A stretch of 64,000 nt of DNA from Sphingomonas sp. AOB5 (GTDB lineage: Bacteria; Pseudomonadota; Alphaproteobacteria; Sphingomonadales; Sphingomonadaceae). The stretch is taken from assembly GCF_029433115.1 (NCBI RefSeq), contig NZ_JARNTV010000004.1, positions 1 through 64,000 of the forward strand. Reading direction: 5' to 3'. Of this stretch, positions 1 through 8,384 are shown piece after piece; position 1 is the stretch's first letter, and every line of letters begins with the position of its first letter. The notes beneath the pieces were generated by a model that was given only the letters and a program-made list of their open reading frames with translations, searched no databases and had not been told where the DNA came from. The translations under genes and the position numbers were made by a program.

Positions 1-197
1 ACGACCAGCACCAGCCCCCGCCGTCGCGCGACCAGCGCTACCCGCCGGAGCAGAGCCGCCCGGTCCGGCGCATCATAGTGACGGAACACCACCCCGCTGC
101 CCCGCGGCAGCCGTTCCAGCGCGGCCCACAGGCCATCGCCCATCCGCGGGTCGGTCATCAGCCAGCGGGCGGGAATCGGGGGGTGGCGGCGCGGCAT
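1..197 (-). CDS. thiamine phosphate synthase-like protein, N-terminal part only
   Basis: Partial gene cut by the left edge. It reads leftwards from an ATG at 197 with no stop in the visible 65 codons. The protein begins MPRRHPPIPARWLMTDPRMG and continues with GDGLWAALERLPRG, then GVVFRHY and an arginine-rich stretch. This pattern resembles the N-terminus of the short ThiE/TenI-fold thiamine phosphate synthase-like proteins of sphingomonads; no active-site region is in view, so the enzymatic role is inference. It lies head to head with the YggS-family gene and their 5' ends nearly touch, so the two probably share a compact divergent promoter region. Confidence 0.5.
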   Translation of the reverse strand, partial: MPRRHPPIPARWLMTDPRMGDGLWAALERLPRGSGVVFRHYDAPDRAALLRRVALVARRRGLVLV

Positions 198-219
198 GGC
201 CCCTCCTATAGCGGCGCCC

Positions 220-888
220 ATGCCGTCCGACGATGCTGCCACGCGCCTTGCCAACATTCGCGACGGGATCGCCCGCGCCGCGAAGACCGCCAGCCGCGAT
301 CCCGCCGATATCACCCTGATCGCGATCTCCAAGACGCACGATGCCGATGCGATCCGCCCGCTGATCGACGCGGGCCAGCGCGTGTTCGGCGAGAATCGCG
401 TCCAGGAAGCCGCGGCGAAATGGCCCGAGTTGCGCGAGACGACTTCGGACATCGAACTCCATCTGGTCGGCCAGCTCCAGTCGAACAAGGCCGAGGAAGC
501 CGTCACGCTGTTCGACGCGATCCATTCGGTCGACCGGCCTTCGCTGGTGAAGGCGCTGGCCGCGGCGATGGACAAGACGGGCAGGCGCCCCGCCTGTTTC
601 ATCCAGGTGAATATCGGCGAGGAAGACCAGAAGGGCGGCTGCGCGATTGCCGACCTGCCCGGCCTGCTTGCCGAGGCGCGCGCGGCGGGGCTGCCGGTCG
701 CGGGCCTGATGTGCGTGCCGCCGCTCGATCTGGAACCGGCGCCGTGGTTCGCGCTGCTGGCGAAGCTGGCGCGCGACCATGACGTCACCGGCCTCAGCAT
801 GGGCATGTCGAGCGATTACGAGGCCGGAATCTGGCTGGGCGCGACCCATGTGCGGGTCGGCACAGCGCTGTTCGGCGCACGCGATTGA
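220..888 (+). CDS. YggS/PROSC-family pyridoxal phosphate homeostasis protein
   Basis: Alanine-racemase-fold protein that binds PLP and buffers free PLP in the cytoplasm; it has no known catalytic reaction. The PLP lysine sits in AISKTHDAD near residue 40. Family blocks follow: FGENRVQEA, LVGQLQSNKAEEA (the HxIGxLQxNK block) and the C-terminal SMGMSSDYEAGIWLGATHVR then VGTALFG. At about 222 residues it has normal family length. The reading frame is also open to an ATG at 196, but the ATG at 220 gives a more typical N-terminus and avoids overlap with the divergent gene; neither has a clear ribosome binding site. Its stop overlaps the start of the next gene. Confidence 0.9.
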   Translation: MPSDDAATRLANIRDGIARAAKTASRDPADITLIAISKTHDADAIRPLIDAGQRVFGENRVQEAAAKWPELRETTSDIELHLVGQLQSNKAEEAVTLFDAIHSVDRPSLVKALAAAMDKTGRRPACFIQVNIGEEDQKGGCAIADLPGLLAEARAAGLPVAGLMCVPPLDLEPAPWFALLAKLARDHDVTGLSMGMSSDYEAGIWLGATHVRVGTALFGARD

Positions 889-1118
889 GCCTGGCGCAGC
901 GCCTCGTCCGCATGCTGCCCCACCGCTGGGCCGATGCGATCGAGCGCGAATCGCGCGAATGGAAGGTCAGCTGCGTGCGGTGCGGCGGCGAGCGATCGGT
1001 GTGGGACACCGGCGGCGTGCTCTACCGCGCCAGCGGCGAGCCGCGCATCCTGATCCGCTGCACCGGTTGCGGCACCACCGGCGTCGGCCGCGTCCATCGC
1101 GTGCGGAGCGACGCATGA
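885..1118 (+). CDS. small protein with two CxxC pairs, function unknown
   Basis: A 77-residue cytoplasmic protein. It starts at a TTG whose last two bases are part of the TGA stop of the yggS-family gene, so translation is probably coupled. Cysteines at 30 and 33 (CVRC) and at 59 and 62 (CTGC) could bind one zinc ion as a rubredoxin-like knuckle; between them is a predicted beta-rich segment. I do not recognise a family. Its own stop overlaps the ATG of the HAD phosphatase (ATGA), placing it in a three-gene operon with good coding continuity, which is the main argument that it is real. Confidence 0.65.
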   Translation: MSLAQRLVRMLPHRWADAIERESREWKVSCVRCGGERSVWDTGGVLYRASGEPRILIRCTGCGTTGVGRVHRVRSDA

Positions 1119-1789
1119 TGCTCACCACCCGCTTCGATGCGATCCTGTTCGATTTCGACGGCGTGCTGCTGGAAAGCGAATATGCCGGCAACCGCCAGAT
1201 CGCCGACTATCTCACCAGCATCGGCCATCCGACCTCGCCCGAGCAATCGATGGCCAATTTCATGGGGCTGGCCGGCGGCGATTTCCTGGCCGCCATCGAA
1301 CGCTGGATCGGCCGCGCCATTCCCGACGATTTCCATGAAGCCCGCGCAGTGGAAGACAAGCGCGCGGTGGAGGAAGGCCTCGATCCGGTGCTCGGCGCGA
1401 TCGGTTTCGTCCGGTCCTTGCCGCCAGCGCTGCCCCGCGCCATCGCGTCGTCGAGCTCGACCCGCTGGATCACCGCGCATCTCGATCATCTCGGCATTCG
1501 CGACGCGTTCGAGGGGCGGATCTTTTCTGGCCGCGAGCATGTGACCAACGGCAAGCCTGCGCCGGACCTGTATCTCCACGCCGCGAGCGCCATCGGCGTC
1601 GATATCCATCGCTGCGTGATCCTGGAGGACTCGCCGGTGGGCGTCACCGGCGCGGTCGCATCGGGCGCGCATGTGATCGGCCTGTGCGCGGGCAGCCATT
1701 GCGCACTCGACCATGCCGACCGGCTGCGCGCGCTGGGCGTCACCGAAATCGCGCATGATTTCGACGAAGTGGCGCGACTGATTCGCTAA
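1115..1789 (+). CDS. HAD-superfamily phosphatase, beta-phosphoglucomutase-like
   Basis: Haloacid-dehalogenase hydrolase of 224 residues acting on a small phosphorylated metabolite that cannot be specified. Motif I is FDFDGVLLES (nucleophile Asp near residue 12), motif II the serines of AIASSSSTRW, motif III the lysine of NGKPAPDLYL, and motif IV is ILEDSPVGVTGAVASG. The helical cap between about 20 and 85 fits the C1-capped phosphoglucomutase/phosphoglycolate phosphatase branch. The first of two adjacent ATGs overlaps the upstream stop. It is the last gene of the short operon that starts with the YggS-family gene. Confidence 0.85.
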   Translation: MMLTTRFDAILFDFDGVLLESEYAGNRQIADYLTSIGHPTSPEQSMANFMGLAGGDFLAAIERWIGRAIPDDFHEARAVEDKRAVEEGLDPVLGAIGFVRSLPPALPRAIASSSSTRWITAHLDHLGIRDAFEGRIFSGREHVTNGKPAPDLYLHAASAIGVDIHRCVILEDSPVGVTGAVASGAHVIGLCAGSHCALDHADRLRALGVTEIAHDFDEVARLIR

Positions 1790-1819
1790 GCACCGCGAAA
1801 GCGGTGCGCCTTCAAAGGC

Positions 1820-2881
1820 TCAAAGCTGGTGGCCGGTCCGGTCGCGCTTGGTGGCGAGATAGCGTTCGTTGTGCGGATTGGGCGGCAGCTTGTGCGCCAC
1901 GCGCTCGGCCACCTTGACGCCAGCCGCCTCCAGCGCCGCAACCTTCTCCGGATTGTTGGTCAACAGCCGCACCGTCTGCTGGCCCAGCAGCGACAGCATC
2001 CGCCCCGCCACCGCGAAGTTGCGCGCATCGACTGCGAAGCCGAGCCGCGTATTGGCGTCGACCGTGTCGAACCCCTGATCCTGCAGCGCATAGGCACGCA
2101 GCTTGTTGATCAGCCCGATCCCGCGTCCTTCCTGACGCAGATAGAGCAGGATTCCCCAACCGCTCGCTTCGATCGCGGCGATGGCGGCCTGAAGCTGCGG
2201 CCCGCAATCGCATTTGAGGCTGCCCAGCACATCGCCGGTCAGGCATTCGCTGTGCAGCCGCACCAGCGGCGGATTGCCATCGGGATCGCCGATCAGCAGC
2301 GCGACATGCTCGCCGGGCATCTCGTCGGTGCGGAAGGCGACGATTTCGGTATCTTCGGCGCCCGCCACCGGCAAACGCGCGCGGGCGACGATGCGCAGGC
2401 GATCGGCATCCTCATGCGCGTCGATATCGGCAATGGTGATAGCGGGTTCGTCCTGCGCGGGGCGGACGAAAAAGGCCGGGAGAATGCCCGCGATCCGGGC
2501 GAAGCGCAGCGCGGCCTGTGCGGCCTCAGGCTGCATCACCGGCAGCGCGCGGAACGGCCCCTTGAGCGGAGTCGCCAGATCGAGCTGCGGATCGGCCAGT
2601 GCGGTCGCGGTATCGAAATCGAGCCATGCCACGCGCTCGACCAGCACCGGGCCGTCCGGCGTGGCCGCATCGCGCTGATTGGCGAGCTTCAGCGTCGTGG
2701 CGCGTCCGGCCGAGAGCAGCAAAGGTGCTTCGCCCGCCGGATCGAACGCCTTCAGCCGCTCGGCATCGGCGGTTTCCACCGCGAGCAGTGCCAGCCCCTC
2801 GATCGCAATCGGCCAGCCGCGGCGCAGCGCATCGATTGCCCCAGCAGCTCTTCTGGCGCCGGCGGCACGCGGATCGCTCAA
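1820..2881 (-). CDS. ribA: GTP cyclohydrolase II with degenerate N-terminal RibB-like domain
   Basis: First committed enzyme of riboflavin synthesis: GTP is converted to diaminohydroxyribosylaminopyrimidine phosphate, formate and pyrophosphate. The C-terminal half (about 165-353) is a complete cyclohydrolase II with zinc ligands in ECLTGDVLGSLKCDCGPQL and the block RQEGRGIGLINKLRAYALQ. Classical RibA is about 200 residues; here some 155 extra residues precede it. They resemble a decayed DHBP synthase (RibB) half: ALRRGWPIAI at the start and AGILPAFFVRP at the end fit that fold, but the acidic catalytic DDEDRENE-type block is absent. The start is a TTG overlapping the TGA of xth, so translation is coupled. 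Another gene must supply RibB activity. Confidence 0.88.
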   Translation of the reverse strand: MSDPRAAGARRAAGAIDALRRGWPIAIEGLALLAVETADAERLKAFDPAGEAPLLLSAGRATTLKLANQRDAATPDGPVLVERVAWLDFDTATALADPQLDLATPLKGPFRALPVMQPEAAQAALRFARIAGILPAFFVRPAQDEPAITIADIDAHEDADRLRIVARARLPVAGAEDTEIVAFRTDEMPGEHVALLIGDPDGNPPLVRLHSECLTGDVLGSLKCDCGPQLQAAIAAIEASGWGILLYLRQEGRGIGLINKLRAYALQDQGFDTVDANTRLGFAVDARNFAVAGRMLSLLGQQTVRLLTNNPEKVAALEAAGVKVAERVAHKLPPNPHNERYLATKRDRTGHQL

Positions 2882-3666
2882 AAGTCGAACTCGGTGACGA
2901 TGGGGACATGATCGGAAGGCTTCAGCCAGCCGCGGCACGGCTCGCACACCCGATGCGACAGCGCCTTGTCGGCAAGCGCGGGGCTCGCCCACATATGATC
3001 GAGGCGGCGGCCACGATCCGACGCTTCCCAATCCTTTGCGCGATAGCTCCACCAGGTGAAGTTGCGTTCGGGCGCGGGGATGAAGCGGCGGCCGAGATCG
3101 ACCCAGCCATGGGCGGCCTGAAGCCGGCCGAGCGCCTCGACCTCGATCGGCGTGTGGCTGACCACGTCCAGAAGCTGCTTGTGGCTCCACACATCGCATT
3201 CCAGCGGCGCGATGTTGAAATCGCCGGTCAGAATGGTCGGCACGTCGAGTCCGGCGGACCATTGGGTCATCCGCTCGACGAAATCGAGCTTCTGGCCGAA
3301 TTTCGGGTTCAGCTCGCGATTCGGAATGTCGCCGCCCGCAGGGACATAGACATTCTCCAGCCGCACCCCGTTCGGCAGCCGCACACCGACATGCCGCGCC
3401 TCGCCATTGGCCTGCCAGTCGAGCCTATCATCCTCGACGATGGGGATACGGCTGATGATCGCCACGCCGTGATGCATCTTCTGGCCATGGATGATGACAT
3501 GGTCATAGCCGAGCTTGTGGAACGGCTTGGCCGGGAAATCCCCGTCGATCACCTTGGTTTCCTGAAGGCAGAGGATGTCGGGCGCCTCCTCGCGAAGGAA
3601 TTGCTCGACGATCTCCATCCGGAAGCGGACGGAATTGATGTTCCAGGACGCGATCTTCGTAGTCAT
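2878..3666 (-). CDS. xth: exodeoxyribonuclease III (AP endonuclease)
   Basis: Base-excision-repair enzyme that cuts DNA 5' to abasic sites and degrades 3' ends; cytoplasmic and magnesium dependent. The 262 residues match the ExoIII/EEP family over full length. Visible motifs are KIASWNINSVRFR at the N-terminus, CLQETKV with the metal-binding Glu, TGDFNIAP with the catalytic Asp/Asn pair, RRLDHMWAS and the terminal PSDHVPIV catalytic His. The ATG at 3666 was chosen because conserved sequence begins immediately after it; the longer open frame runs into the upstream palindromic repeat. Its TGA overlaps the ribA start. Confidence 0.95.
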   Translation of the reverse strand: MTTKIASWNINSVRFRMEIVEQFLREEAPDILCLQETKVIDGDFPAKPFHKLGYDHVIIHGQKMHHGVAIISRIPIVEDDRLDWQANGEARHVGVRLPNGVRLENVYVPAGGDIPNRELNPKFGQKLDFVERMTQWSAGLDVPTILTGDFNIAPLECDVWSHKQLLDVVSHTPIEVEALGRLQAAHGWVDLGRRFIPAPERNFTWWSYRAKDWEASDRGRRLDHMWASPALADKALSHRVCEPCRGWLKPSDHVPIVTEFDF

Positions 3667-3711
3667 CGCTGCGCATGTAGCGCGTTTGCGGCGCGGTGCC
3701 AGCCCGAGCTC

Positions 3712-3789
3712 GCGGTGCCGGCCCGCTCCCCCAGCCGGGCATTCCATATAATCTGGGTGGCCGGGTGGGGGAGCGGGCCGGCACCGCCC
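3712..3789. repeat. large palindromic repeat, copy 1
   Basis: Near-perfect long inverted repeat. The left arm reads GCGGTGCCGGCCCGCTCCCC and CAGCCGGGC; the right arm returns with GGTGGCCGGGTGGGGGAGCG then GGCCGGCACCGCC. The short central loop, attccatataatctg, is AT-rich. The same arms recur at 12052, 43162 and 57199. A second left-arm fragment (GCGGTGCCAGCCCG) sits just before it, suggesting an older, eroded copy. It may act as a transcript-end hairpin or be a REP/MITE-like mobile palindrome; which is unknown. Confidence 0.85.
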
Positions 3790-3810
3790 ATCGGCGTGAG
3801 CCGATCACAG

Positions 3811-3838
3811 AAAAGGAAAGGCCCCCGCTCCGGGGGCA
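3811..3838 (-). terminator. Rho-independent terminator downstream of lolA
   Basis: On the minus strand the sequence reads GCCCCCGGAGCGGGGGC followed by CTTTCCTTTTC: a strong GC stem with a pyrimidine/T-rich tail. It lies about 140 bases beyond the lolA stop and would end the ftsK-lolA transcript before the repeat and xth. Confidence 0.65.
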
Positions 3839-3976
3839 TTGGAGCGAGGGCCGACCTGGCGTTCGTCACGCAGGCGGGAGGTGAGATCCCAGGCAACAGG
3901 GGGAAAATCCCGGGTACGCCTCACTTCCGCAATCACTGTATTAGTGATGCAATCCTGCACGCTACATGAACAGAAT

Positions 3977-4591
3977 TCAGGGACGGTTGGCGCCCGTCCT
4001 CCGTGGATCGTTCCAGCGGAACGTTCCGTCGGAGATCGCGGCGTTGAATTTCTGGTTCGACAGCTGGATCGTGGTGCGGTTGTTCTGCGAATCCAGCGCG
4101 ACCCAGCCCTGAAGCATCAGCCCGCCCGGCGCCGCGTCGTTGCGCTGGAAGATCATCGTGATCCGGCCATATTCGGGGTGGCGCGGATCATAGACCTCGA
4201 CCGAGACGACGTTCGGGCTGCGCGTCGGCATCAGCTTGGCGAACTTGGTGATGTCGCGCTTGGGGTTGAGCAGCACCGCCAGCGGCGAATTGCCGATCGG
4301 CCAGCGTTCGACCTGGCGCACCTGATAATCGATGAAATAGAGCGAGGTGCCGTCGGCAATGATCAGCTGGGGCACGCCCTTCTGATACTGGAAGCGGATC
4401 TTGCCGGGCCGCTTGAGCGTCATCGTGCCGGTCAGCACGCGATTGTTGCGATCGGTCTGGGTGAAGCCCGCGGTCATGCTGCTGACCGACTGGAGATGGC
4501 CCTGCACCTTGACGAGATCGCCTTCGGGCGCGGTCGCCACCAGCGCGGGCGCGGCGATGGCGAGGGTCAGGATGGCCGGCAGTCGAAACAC
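3977..4591 (-). CDS. lolA: LolA-like outer-membrane lipoprotein carrier protein
   Basis: Periplasmic chaperone that takes lipoproteins from the inner membrane and hands them to the outer membrane. The 204 residues start with a signal peptide (MFRLPAILTLAIAAPALVAT) and continue with VKVQGHLQSVSSMTAGFTQT, the typical LolA entry, then RPGKIRFQY and TSLYFIDYQVRQV strands. The start is a GTG with GGAGA five to six bases upstream. It follows ftsK by 85 bases in the same direction, an arrangement common in alphaproteobacteria, and probably shares its transcript. Confidence 0.9.
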   Translation of the reverse strand: MFRLPAILTLAIAAPALVATAPEGDLVKVQGHLQSVSSMTAGFTQTDRNNRVLTGTMTLKRPGKIRFQYQKGVPQLIIADGTSLYFIDYQVRQVERWPIGNSPLAVLLNPKRDITKFAKLMPTRSPNVVSVEVYDPRHPEYGRITMIFQRNDAAPGGLMLQGWVALDSQNNRTTIQLSNQKFNAAISDGTFRWNDPRRTGANRP

Positions 4592-4676
4592 GTCGTTCTC
4601 CGAATCTGTTTGGGGGCGCCGTAGATGGGGCGGCTTGAATGCCCCGTGAACCCGCGAGCGGGTCGTTCGATCCCGT

Positions 4677-6980
4677 CTAGAGCGGTCGGCCGTCGGTATC
4701 CATCAGCACTTCCCGGCGGCCGACATGGTCAGGGCGCGAGACGAGGCCATCCTTCTCCATCCGCTCGATCAGACGGGCTGCGGTGTTGTAGCCGACGCGA
4801 AGCTGGCGCTGCAGCCACGAGGTCGAGGCCTTCTGGCTCTCGGCGACGAGTTGGACCGCGCGGCGATAGGTCTGTTCCTCCGGCGAATCGTCGCCCTCGG
4901 GGCTGCCCTCGAGCGCGAAGCCGCCATCCTCAGGCTCCTCGGTAACCGCAGTGATGTAATCGGGCTCGCCCTGCGACCGCCAGTGATCGGCGACCGCCTG
5001 AACCTCGTCGTCGCTGACGAACGGGCCATGGACGCGGGTGAGCTGCTTGCCGCCCGGCATATAGAGCATGTCGCCCTTGCCCAGCAGCTGCTCTGCGCCC
5101 TGTTCGCCCAGGATCGTGCGCGAATCGATCTTCGACGTCACATGGAAGCTGATCCGGGTCGGCAAATTGGCCTTGATCACGCCGGTGATGACGTCGACCG
5201 AGGGGCGCTGGGTCGCCATGATCAGGTGGATGCCGGCCGCGCGCGCCTTTTGCGCGAGGCGCTGGATCAGGAATTCGACTTCCTTGCCCGCGGTCATCAT
5301 CAGGTCGGCAAGCTCGTCGACGACGATCACGATCTGAGGCAGCACGTGCAGGTCGAGCGTCTCTTCCTCGTAGATCGGCCTTCCCTGCTCGTCATAGCCC
5401 GACTGGACCTTGCGGCCGAGCTTCTGGCCCTTGGCCTTGGCCTGGCGCACCTTGTCGTTGAAGCTGGCGAGGCTGCGGACATTGACCGAAGCCATCATCC
5501 GGTAGCGGTCCTCCATCTGCTCGACCGCCCATTTGAGTGCGCGGACCGCCTTGGGCGGCTCGGTCACCACTTCGGCGAGCAGGTGCGGGATGCCCTTGTA
5601 CATGCTGAGTTCCAGCATCTTCGGGTCGATCATGATCATCCGGCACTGGTCCGGGGTCAGCCGGTACAGCAGCGACAGGATCATGCAGTTCAGGCCGACC
5701 GACTTGCCCGAACCGGTGGTGCCCGCGACCAGCAGATGCGGCATCGGCGCCAGATCGGCGATGATCGGCTCGCCCGCGATATTCTTGCCCAGCACCAGCG
5801 GCAGCGTCGCGCCCTGATCCTCGAACGTCTCGCTGCCGATCAGTTCGTGGAGATTGACGCCCTCGCGCTTTGCATTGGGCAGCTCGATGCCGATCACGCT
5901 GCGGCCCGGAATGGTCGCGACGCGCGCAGAGATCGCGCTCATGTTGCGCGCGATATCGTCGGCCAGCTGGATCACGCGGCTGGCCTTGATGCCGCTCGCC
6001 GGTTCCAGCTCGTACATCGTCACGACCGGACCCGGGCGCACCTCGACGATCTGGCCCTTCACATGGAAATCGTCGAGCACGCTTTCGAGCAGGCGCGCGT
6101 TGCGCTCGAGCGCGGCCTTGTCGATCGCGGCATTGCTGTTCGGCGGCGCGGCCTTGAGCAGATCGAGCGGGGGCAGCTTGTAGCTGTCCTTGAAATCGAG
6201 GCTGGTCTGGCTGGGCGGCTTGCTGCGCGCCGGGCTGGGCGAGATCTGGCGATCGGCGATCACCGGGCCGGGGCGTGCATCCGGCATCGCCACCTTGCGC
6301 GGCTGGGGCTTGGGCCCGTCCGCGGCCGGCGCCGGGCGGAACGGTTCGTCGAACTCGCGCTCACGCTCGGCTTTGGGCTTGAACGGGATCTGCGGGATGC
6401 TCCAATTGCGCTCGGGCAGGCTGAAATCGAGCGCGCGCGCCCAGATCCACAGGCCCGCGAACCCAAGCACCAACGCGATCCCGCGCCCGATCCACAGCGA
6501 CGCGGTCGGCTCGCCGATATATTCCAGCGCCCAGCGCAGCCCCTTGGCGAGCAGCAGCCCAGCCAGACCCGCGCGGCCCGCGGGCAAAGTCGAATCGACC
6601 GGCACGAATGCGAGCGACGCGCCGAACAGCACCGCGCCAAGCGTGCCCCAGCGCAGCATCGTGCCGAAGCCGGTGAGCGGGCGATCCTGCCACAGCCGGT
6701 TCGCCGCGATCAGCCCGACCGGCATCAGCAGCCACACCGGCGCGCCGAGCAGCGAGAAGAGAATGTCGGACACCCAGGCACCAGGCGCGCCGATCATGTT
6801 GCGCGCGGGACCCGCCGCAGCCGTGTTCAGCGAGGGATCCTGCGCATGATAGCTGATCAGCGCGAGGCTGAGCAGCAGCACCCCAAGGAAGAGCGCAACG
6901 CCCCCGATCAGCGCACCGCTGCGGCGCGCGCCAGCCTTCATCGTGTCGCGCCATTGCGGCGCCTTTGCGCGGGACGCCAT
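4677..6980 (-). CDS. ftsK: FtsK-type DNA translocase
   Basis: Membrane-anchored, septum-located ATPase that pumps chromosome termini apart and activates XerCD at dif during division. The 767 residues have a hydrophobic N-terminal region (about 25-190, several membrane spans), a proline-rich linker, and a motor with Walker A GTTGSGKSVGLN and Walker B IVIVVDELADLMM. A C-terminal winged-helix gamma domain (AVQLVAESQKASTSWLQRQL then VGYNTAARLIERMEKDGLV) reads KOPS-like sequences. The linker is much shorter than in E. coli FtsK, as is usual outside enterobacteria. The frame is open far upstream, but the ATG at 6980 gives the expected N-terminus. Confidence 0.95.
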   Translation of the reverse strand: MASRAKAPQWRDTMKAGARRSGALIGGVALFLGVLLLSLALISYHAQDPSLNTAAAGPARNMIGAPGAWVSDILFSLLGAPVWLLMPVGLIAANRLWQDRPLTGFGTMLRWGTLGAVLFGASLAFVPVDSTLPAGRAGLAGLLLAKGLRWALEYIGEPTASLWIGRGIALVLGFAGLWIWARALDFSLPERNWSIPQIPFKPKAEREREFDEPFRPAPAADGPKPQPRKVAMPDARPGPVIADRQISPSPARSKPPSQTSLDFKDSYKLPPLDLLKAAPPNSNAAIDKAALERNARLLESVLDDFHVKGQIVEVRPGPVVTMYELEPASGIKASRVIQLADDIARNMSAISARVATIPGRSVIGIELPNAKREGVNLHELIGSETFEDQGATLPLVLGKNIAGEPIIADLAPMPHLLVAGTTGSGKSVGLNCMILSLLYRLTPDQCRMIMIDPKMLELSMYKGIPHLLAEVVTEPPKAVRALKWAVEQMEDRYRMMASVNVRSLASFNDKVRQAKAKGQKLGRKVQSGYDEQGRPIYEEETLDLHVLPQIVIVVDELADLMMTAGKEVEFLIQRLAQKARAAGIHLIMATQRPSVDVITGVIKANLPTRISFHVTSKIDSRTILGEQGAEQLLGKGDMLYMPGGKQLTRVHGPFVSDDEVQAVADHWRSQGEPDYITAVTEEPEDGGFALEGSPEGDDSPEEQTYRRAVQLVAESQKASTSWLQRQLRVGYNTAARLIERMEKDGLVSRPDHVGRREVLMDTDGRPL

Positions 6981-7136
6981 GGTCCAGCCTCCGGAATTTG
7001 CAGGGGGTGCGCGGGAATCATCGCGTACGGCGAGTCCCGCGTCAAGCGGGCTGGACCTGTTTTGTACCCGGCGGGCAGCGCATCGAAAGCCGGGATGACG
7101 CTTTGTTTTGGGAGCAACAGGTTCTAGGGAATCCGC

Positions 7137-8366
7137 ATGGCAAGCGGCACGGACTCTGCGGACATTCTCATCCTGGGCGGCGGGCTGGTCGGCAGCGCGC
7201 TGGCGGCGGCGCTCGATGCGCATGGCCTTTCCTCGATCGTGATCGACACTGCCGATCCCGAAAAAATCCTCGCCGCCTCTTTCGACGGCCGCGCCTCGGC
7301 CATTGCGAGCGCGCCCTATCGCATGTTCGAGGCGATCGGCGTGGCGGACCGGCTGGCAGGCATGGGCTGCCCGATCCAGGGCATCCGCGTGTCGGACGGG
7401 CTGGATCCCGGCGCGCTCGATTTCGAGCCCGACGCCGATACCGGCGCGCTCGGTTATATGTTCGAGAACCGCAATCTGCGTCGCGCGCTGCTCGAGGCCG
7501 CCCAGGCAGCGCCGCTGGCCGATGTGCGGATGAAGACCCGCGCGGTCTCGGTCGAGCGCGGGCCGCATGGCGTCACTGCGCTGCTCGATTCGGGCAAGAC
7601 CGTCCGCGCGCAGCTGCTGATCGCCGCCGAAGGCCGCAATTCGCCGACGCGCGAAGCAGCGGGTCTCAAAGTCGCGCGCTGGAGCTACGATCACGCCGCG
7701 ATGGTGGTCTCGCTCCATCACGAGAAGAGCCACGAGAATATCGCCTTCGAGATCTTCTATCCCGAAGGGCCGTTCGCGATCCTGCCTTTGGTCGATGACG
7801 AGCATGGCCATCGCTCGGCAATCGTGTGGACGGTGAAGGCAGCCCACGCCGCGGGCATGATGGCGCTGTCCGACCGCGCCTATCTCCACGAAGCGGAAAA
7901 GCGGATGGGTGGCTTCCTCGGCAAGCTCGACCGGCTGACCCCGCGTTTCAGCCATCCGCTCGGCTTCCATCATGCGGCATGGATCACCGCCGACCGGCTC
8001 GCTTTGGTCGGCGACGCGGCACATGGCATCCATCCGATCGCCGGACAGGGCGTCAATGTCGGCTTCCGCGACGTGGCGACGTTGGTCGAAGTGCTGGTGG
8101 AGGGGAAACGCCTCGGTCTCGATCTCGGCGATCCGCAGCTGCTCGCGCGCTACCAGCGCTGGCGCGGCCTCGACACCTTCATGGTCGCCGCGGCCACCGA
8201 TGGCCTCACCCGCCTGTTCGGCGTGCCCGGCAGGACCGCATCGGCAGTGCGCCGCTTTGGCCTCTCCGCCGTACAGAAGCTGCCTCCGCTAAAGCGCGCC
8301 TTCATGGCCGAAGCCCGCGGCGAAAGCGGCGACGTGCCCAAGCTGCTGCAGGGACTGACGGTCTGA
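7137..8366 (+). CDS. UbiH/UbiF-family FAD monooxygenase (ubiquinone biosynthesis)
   Basis: Flavoprotein hydroxylase that adds hydroxyl groups to the ubiquinone ring; peripheral inner-membrane complex. The 409 residues show the FAD dinucleotide motif ILGGGLVGSALAAAL at the N-terminus, FDGRASAI (the DxR region of the family) and the second FAD motif LVGDAAHGIHPIAGQGVN near residue 295. Which ring position is hydroxylated cannot be told from sequence alone. It is divergent from ftsK with a 156-base spacer and is followed after 18 bases by the DUF695-RraB gene. Confidence 0.88.
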   Translation: MASGTDSADILILGGGLVGSALAAALDAHGLSSIVIDTADPEKILAASFDGRASAIASAPYRMFEAIGVADRLAGMGCPIQGIRVSDGLDPGALDFEPDADTGALGYMFENRNLRRALLEAAQAAPLADVRMKTRAVSVERGPHGVTALLDSGKTVRAQLLIAAEGRNSPTREAAGLKVARWSYDHAAMVVSLHHEKSHENIAFEIFYPEGPFAILPLVDDEHGHRSAIVWTVKAAHAAGMMALSDRAYLHEAEKRMGGFLGKLDRLTPRFSHPLGFHHAAWITADRLALVGDAAHGIHPIAGQGVNVGFRDVATLVEVLVEGKRLGLDLGDPQLLARYQRWRGLDTFMVAAATDGLTRLFGVPGRTASAVRRFGLSAVQKLPPLKRAFMAEARGESGDVPKLLQGLTV

Positions 8367-8384
8367 AGAAACGGGAGGTGGCAG

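Larger units (their letters stand above)
3667..3976. other. intergenic stretch with palindromic repeat, terminator and small hairpin
   Basis: This 310-base gap separates lolA from xth, both read leftwards. It holds one copy of the large palindromic repeat family (3712-3789), a detached fragment of its left arm (3692-3710), an intrinsic terminator facing left (3811-3838) and a short AT-rich hairpin ATCACT-GTATT-AGTGAT at 3932-3948. I see no credible coding region; the frames open here are formed by the repeat itself. Confidence 0.7.

Noticed and set aside
1820..3262. 480-residue reading frame covering ribA and part of xth
   Set aside because: The N-terminal third is xth read in another frame; the TTG at 2881 overlapping the xth stop is the natural ribA start.
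7030..7095. CCCGC-gtcaa-GCGGG and CCCGGCGGG short stems between ftsK and ubiH
   Set aside because: The stems are short and not matched by another copy in the window; they could be an eroded repeat but cannot be assigned.
4677..8033. 1118-residue frame extending ftsK upstream
   Set aside because: The extension is antisense to ubiH and has arginine/alanine-rich shadow composition; FtsK begins at 6980.
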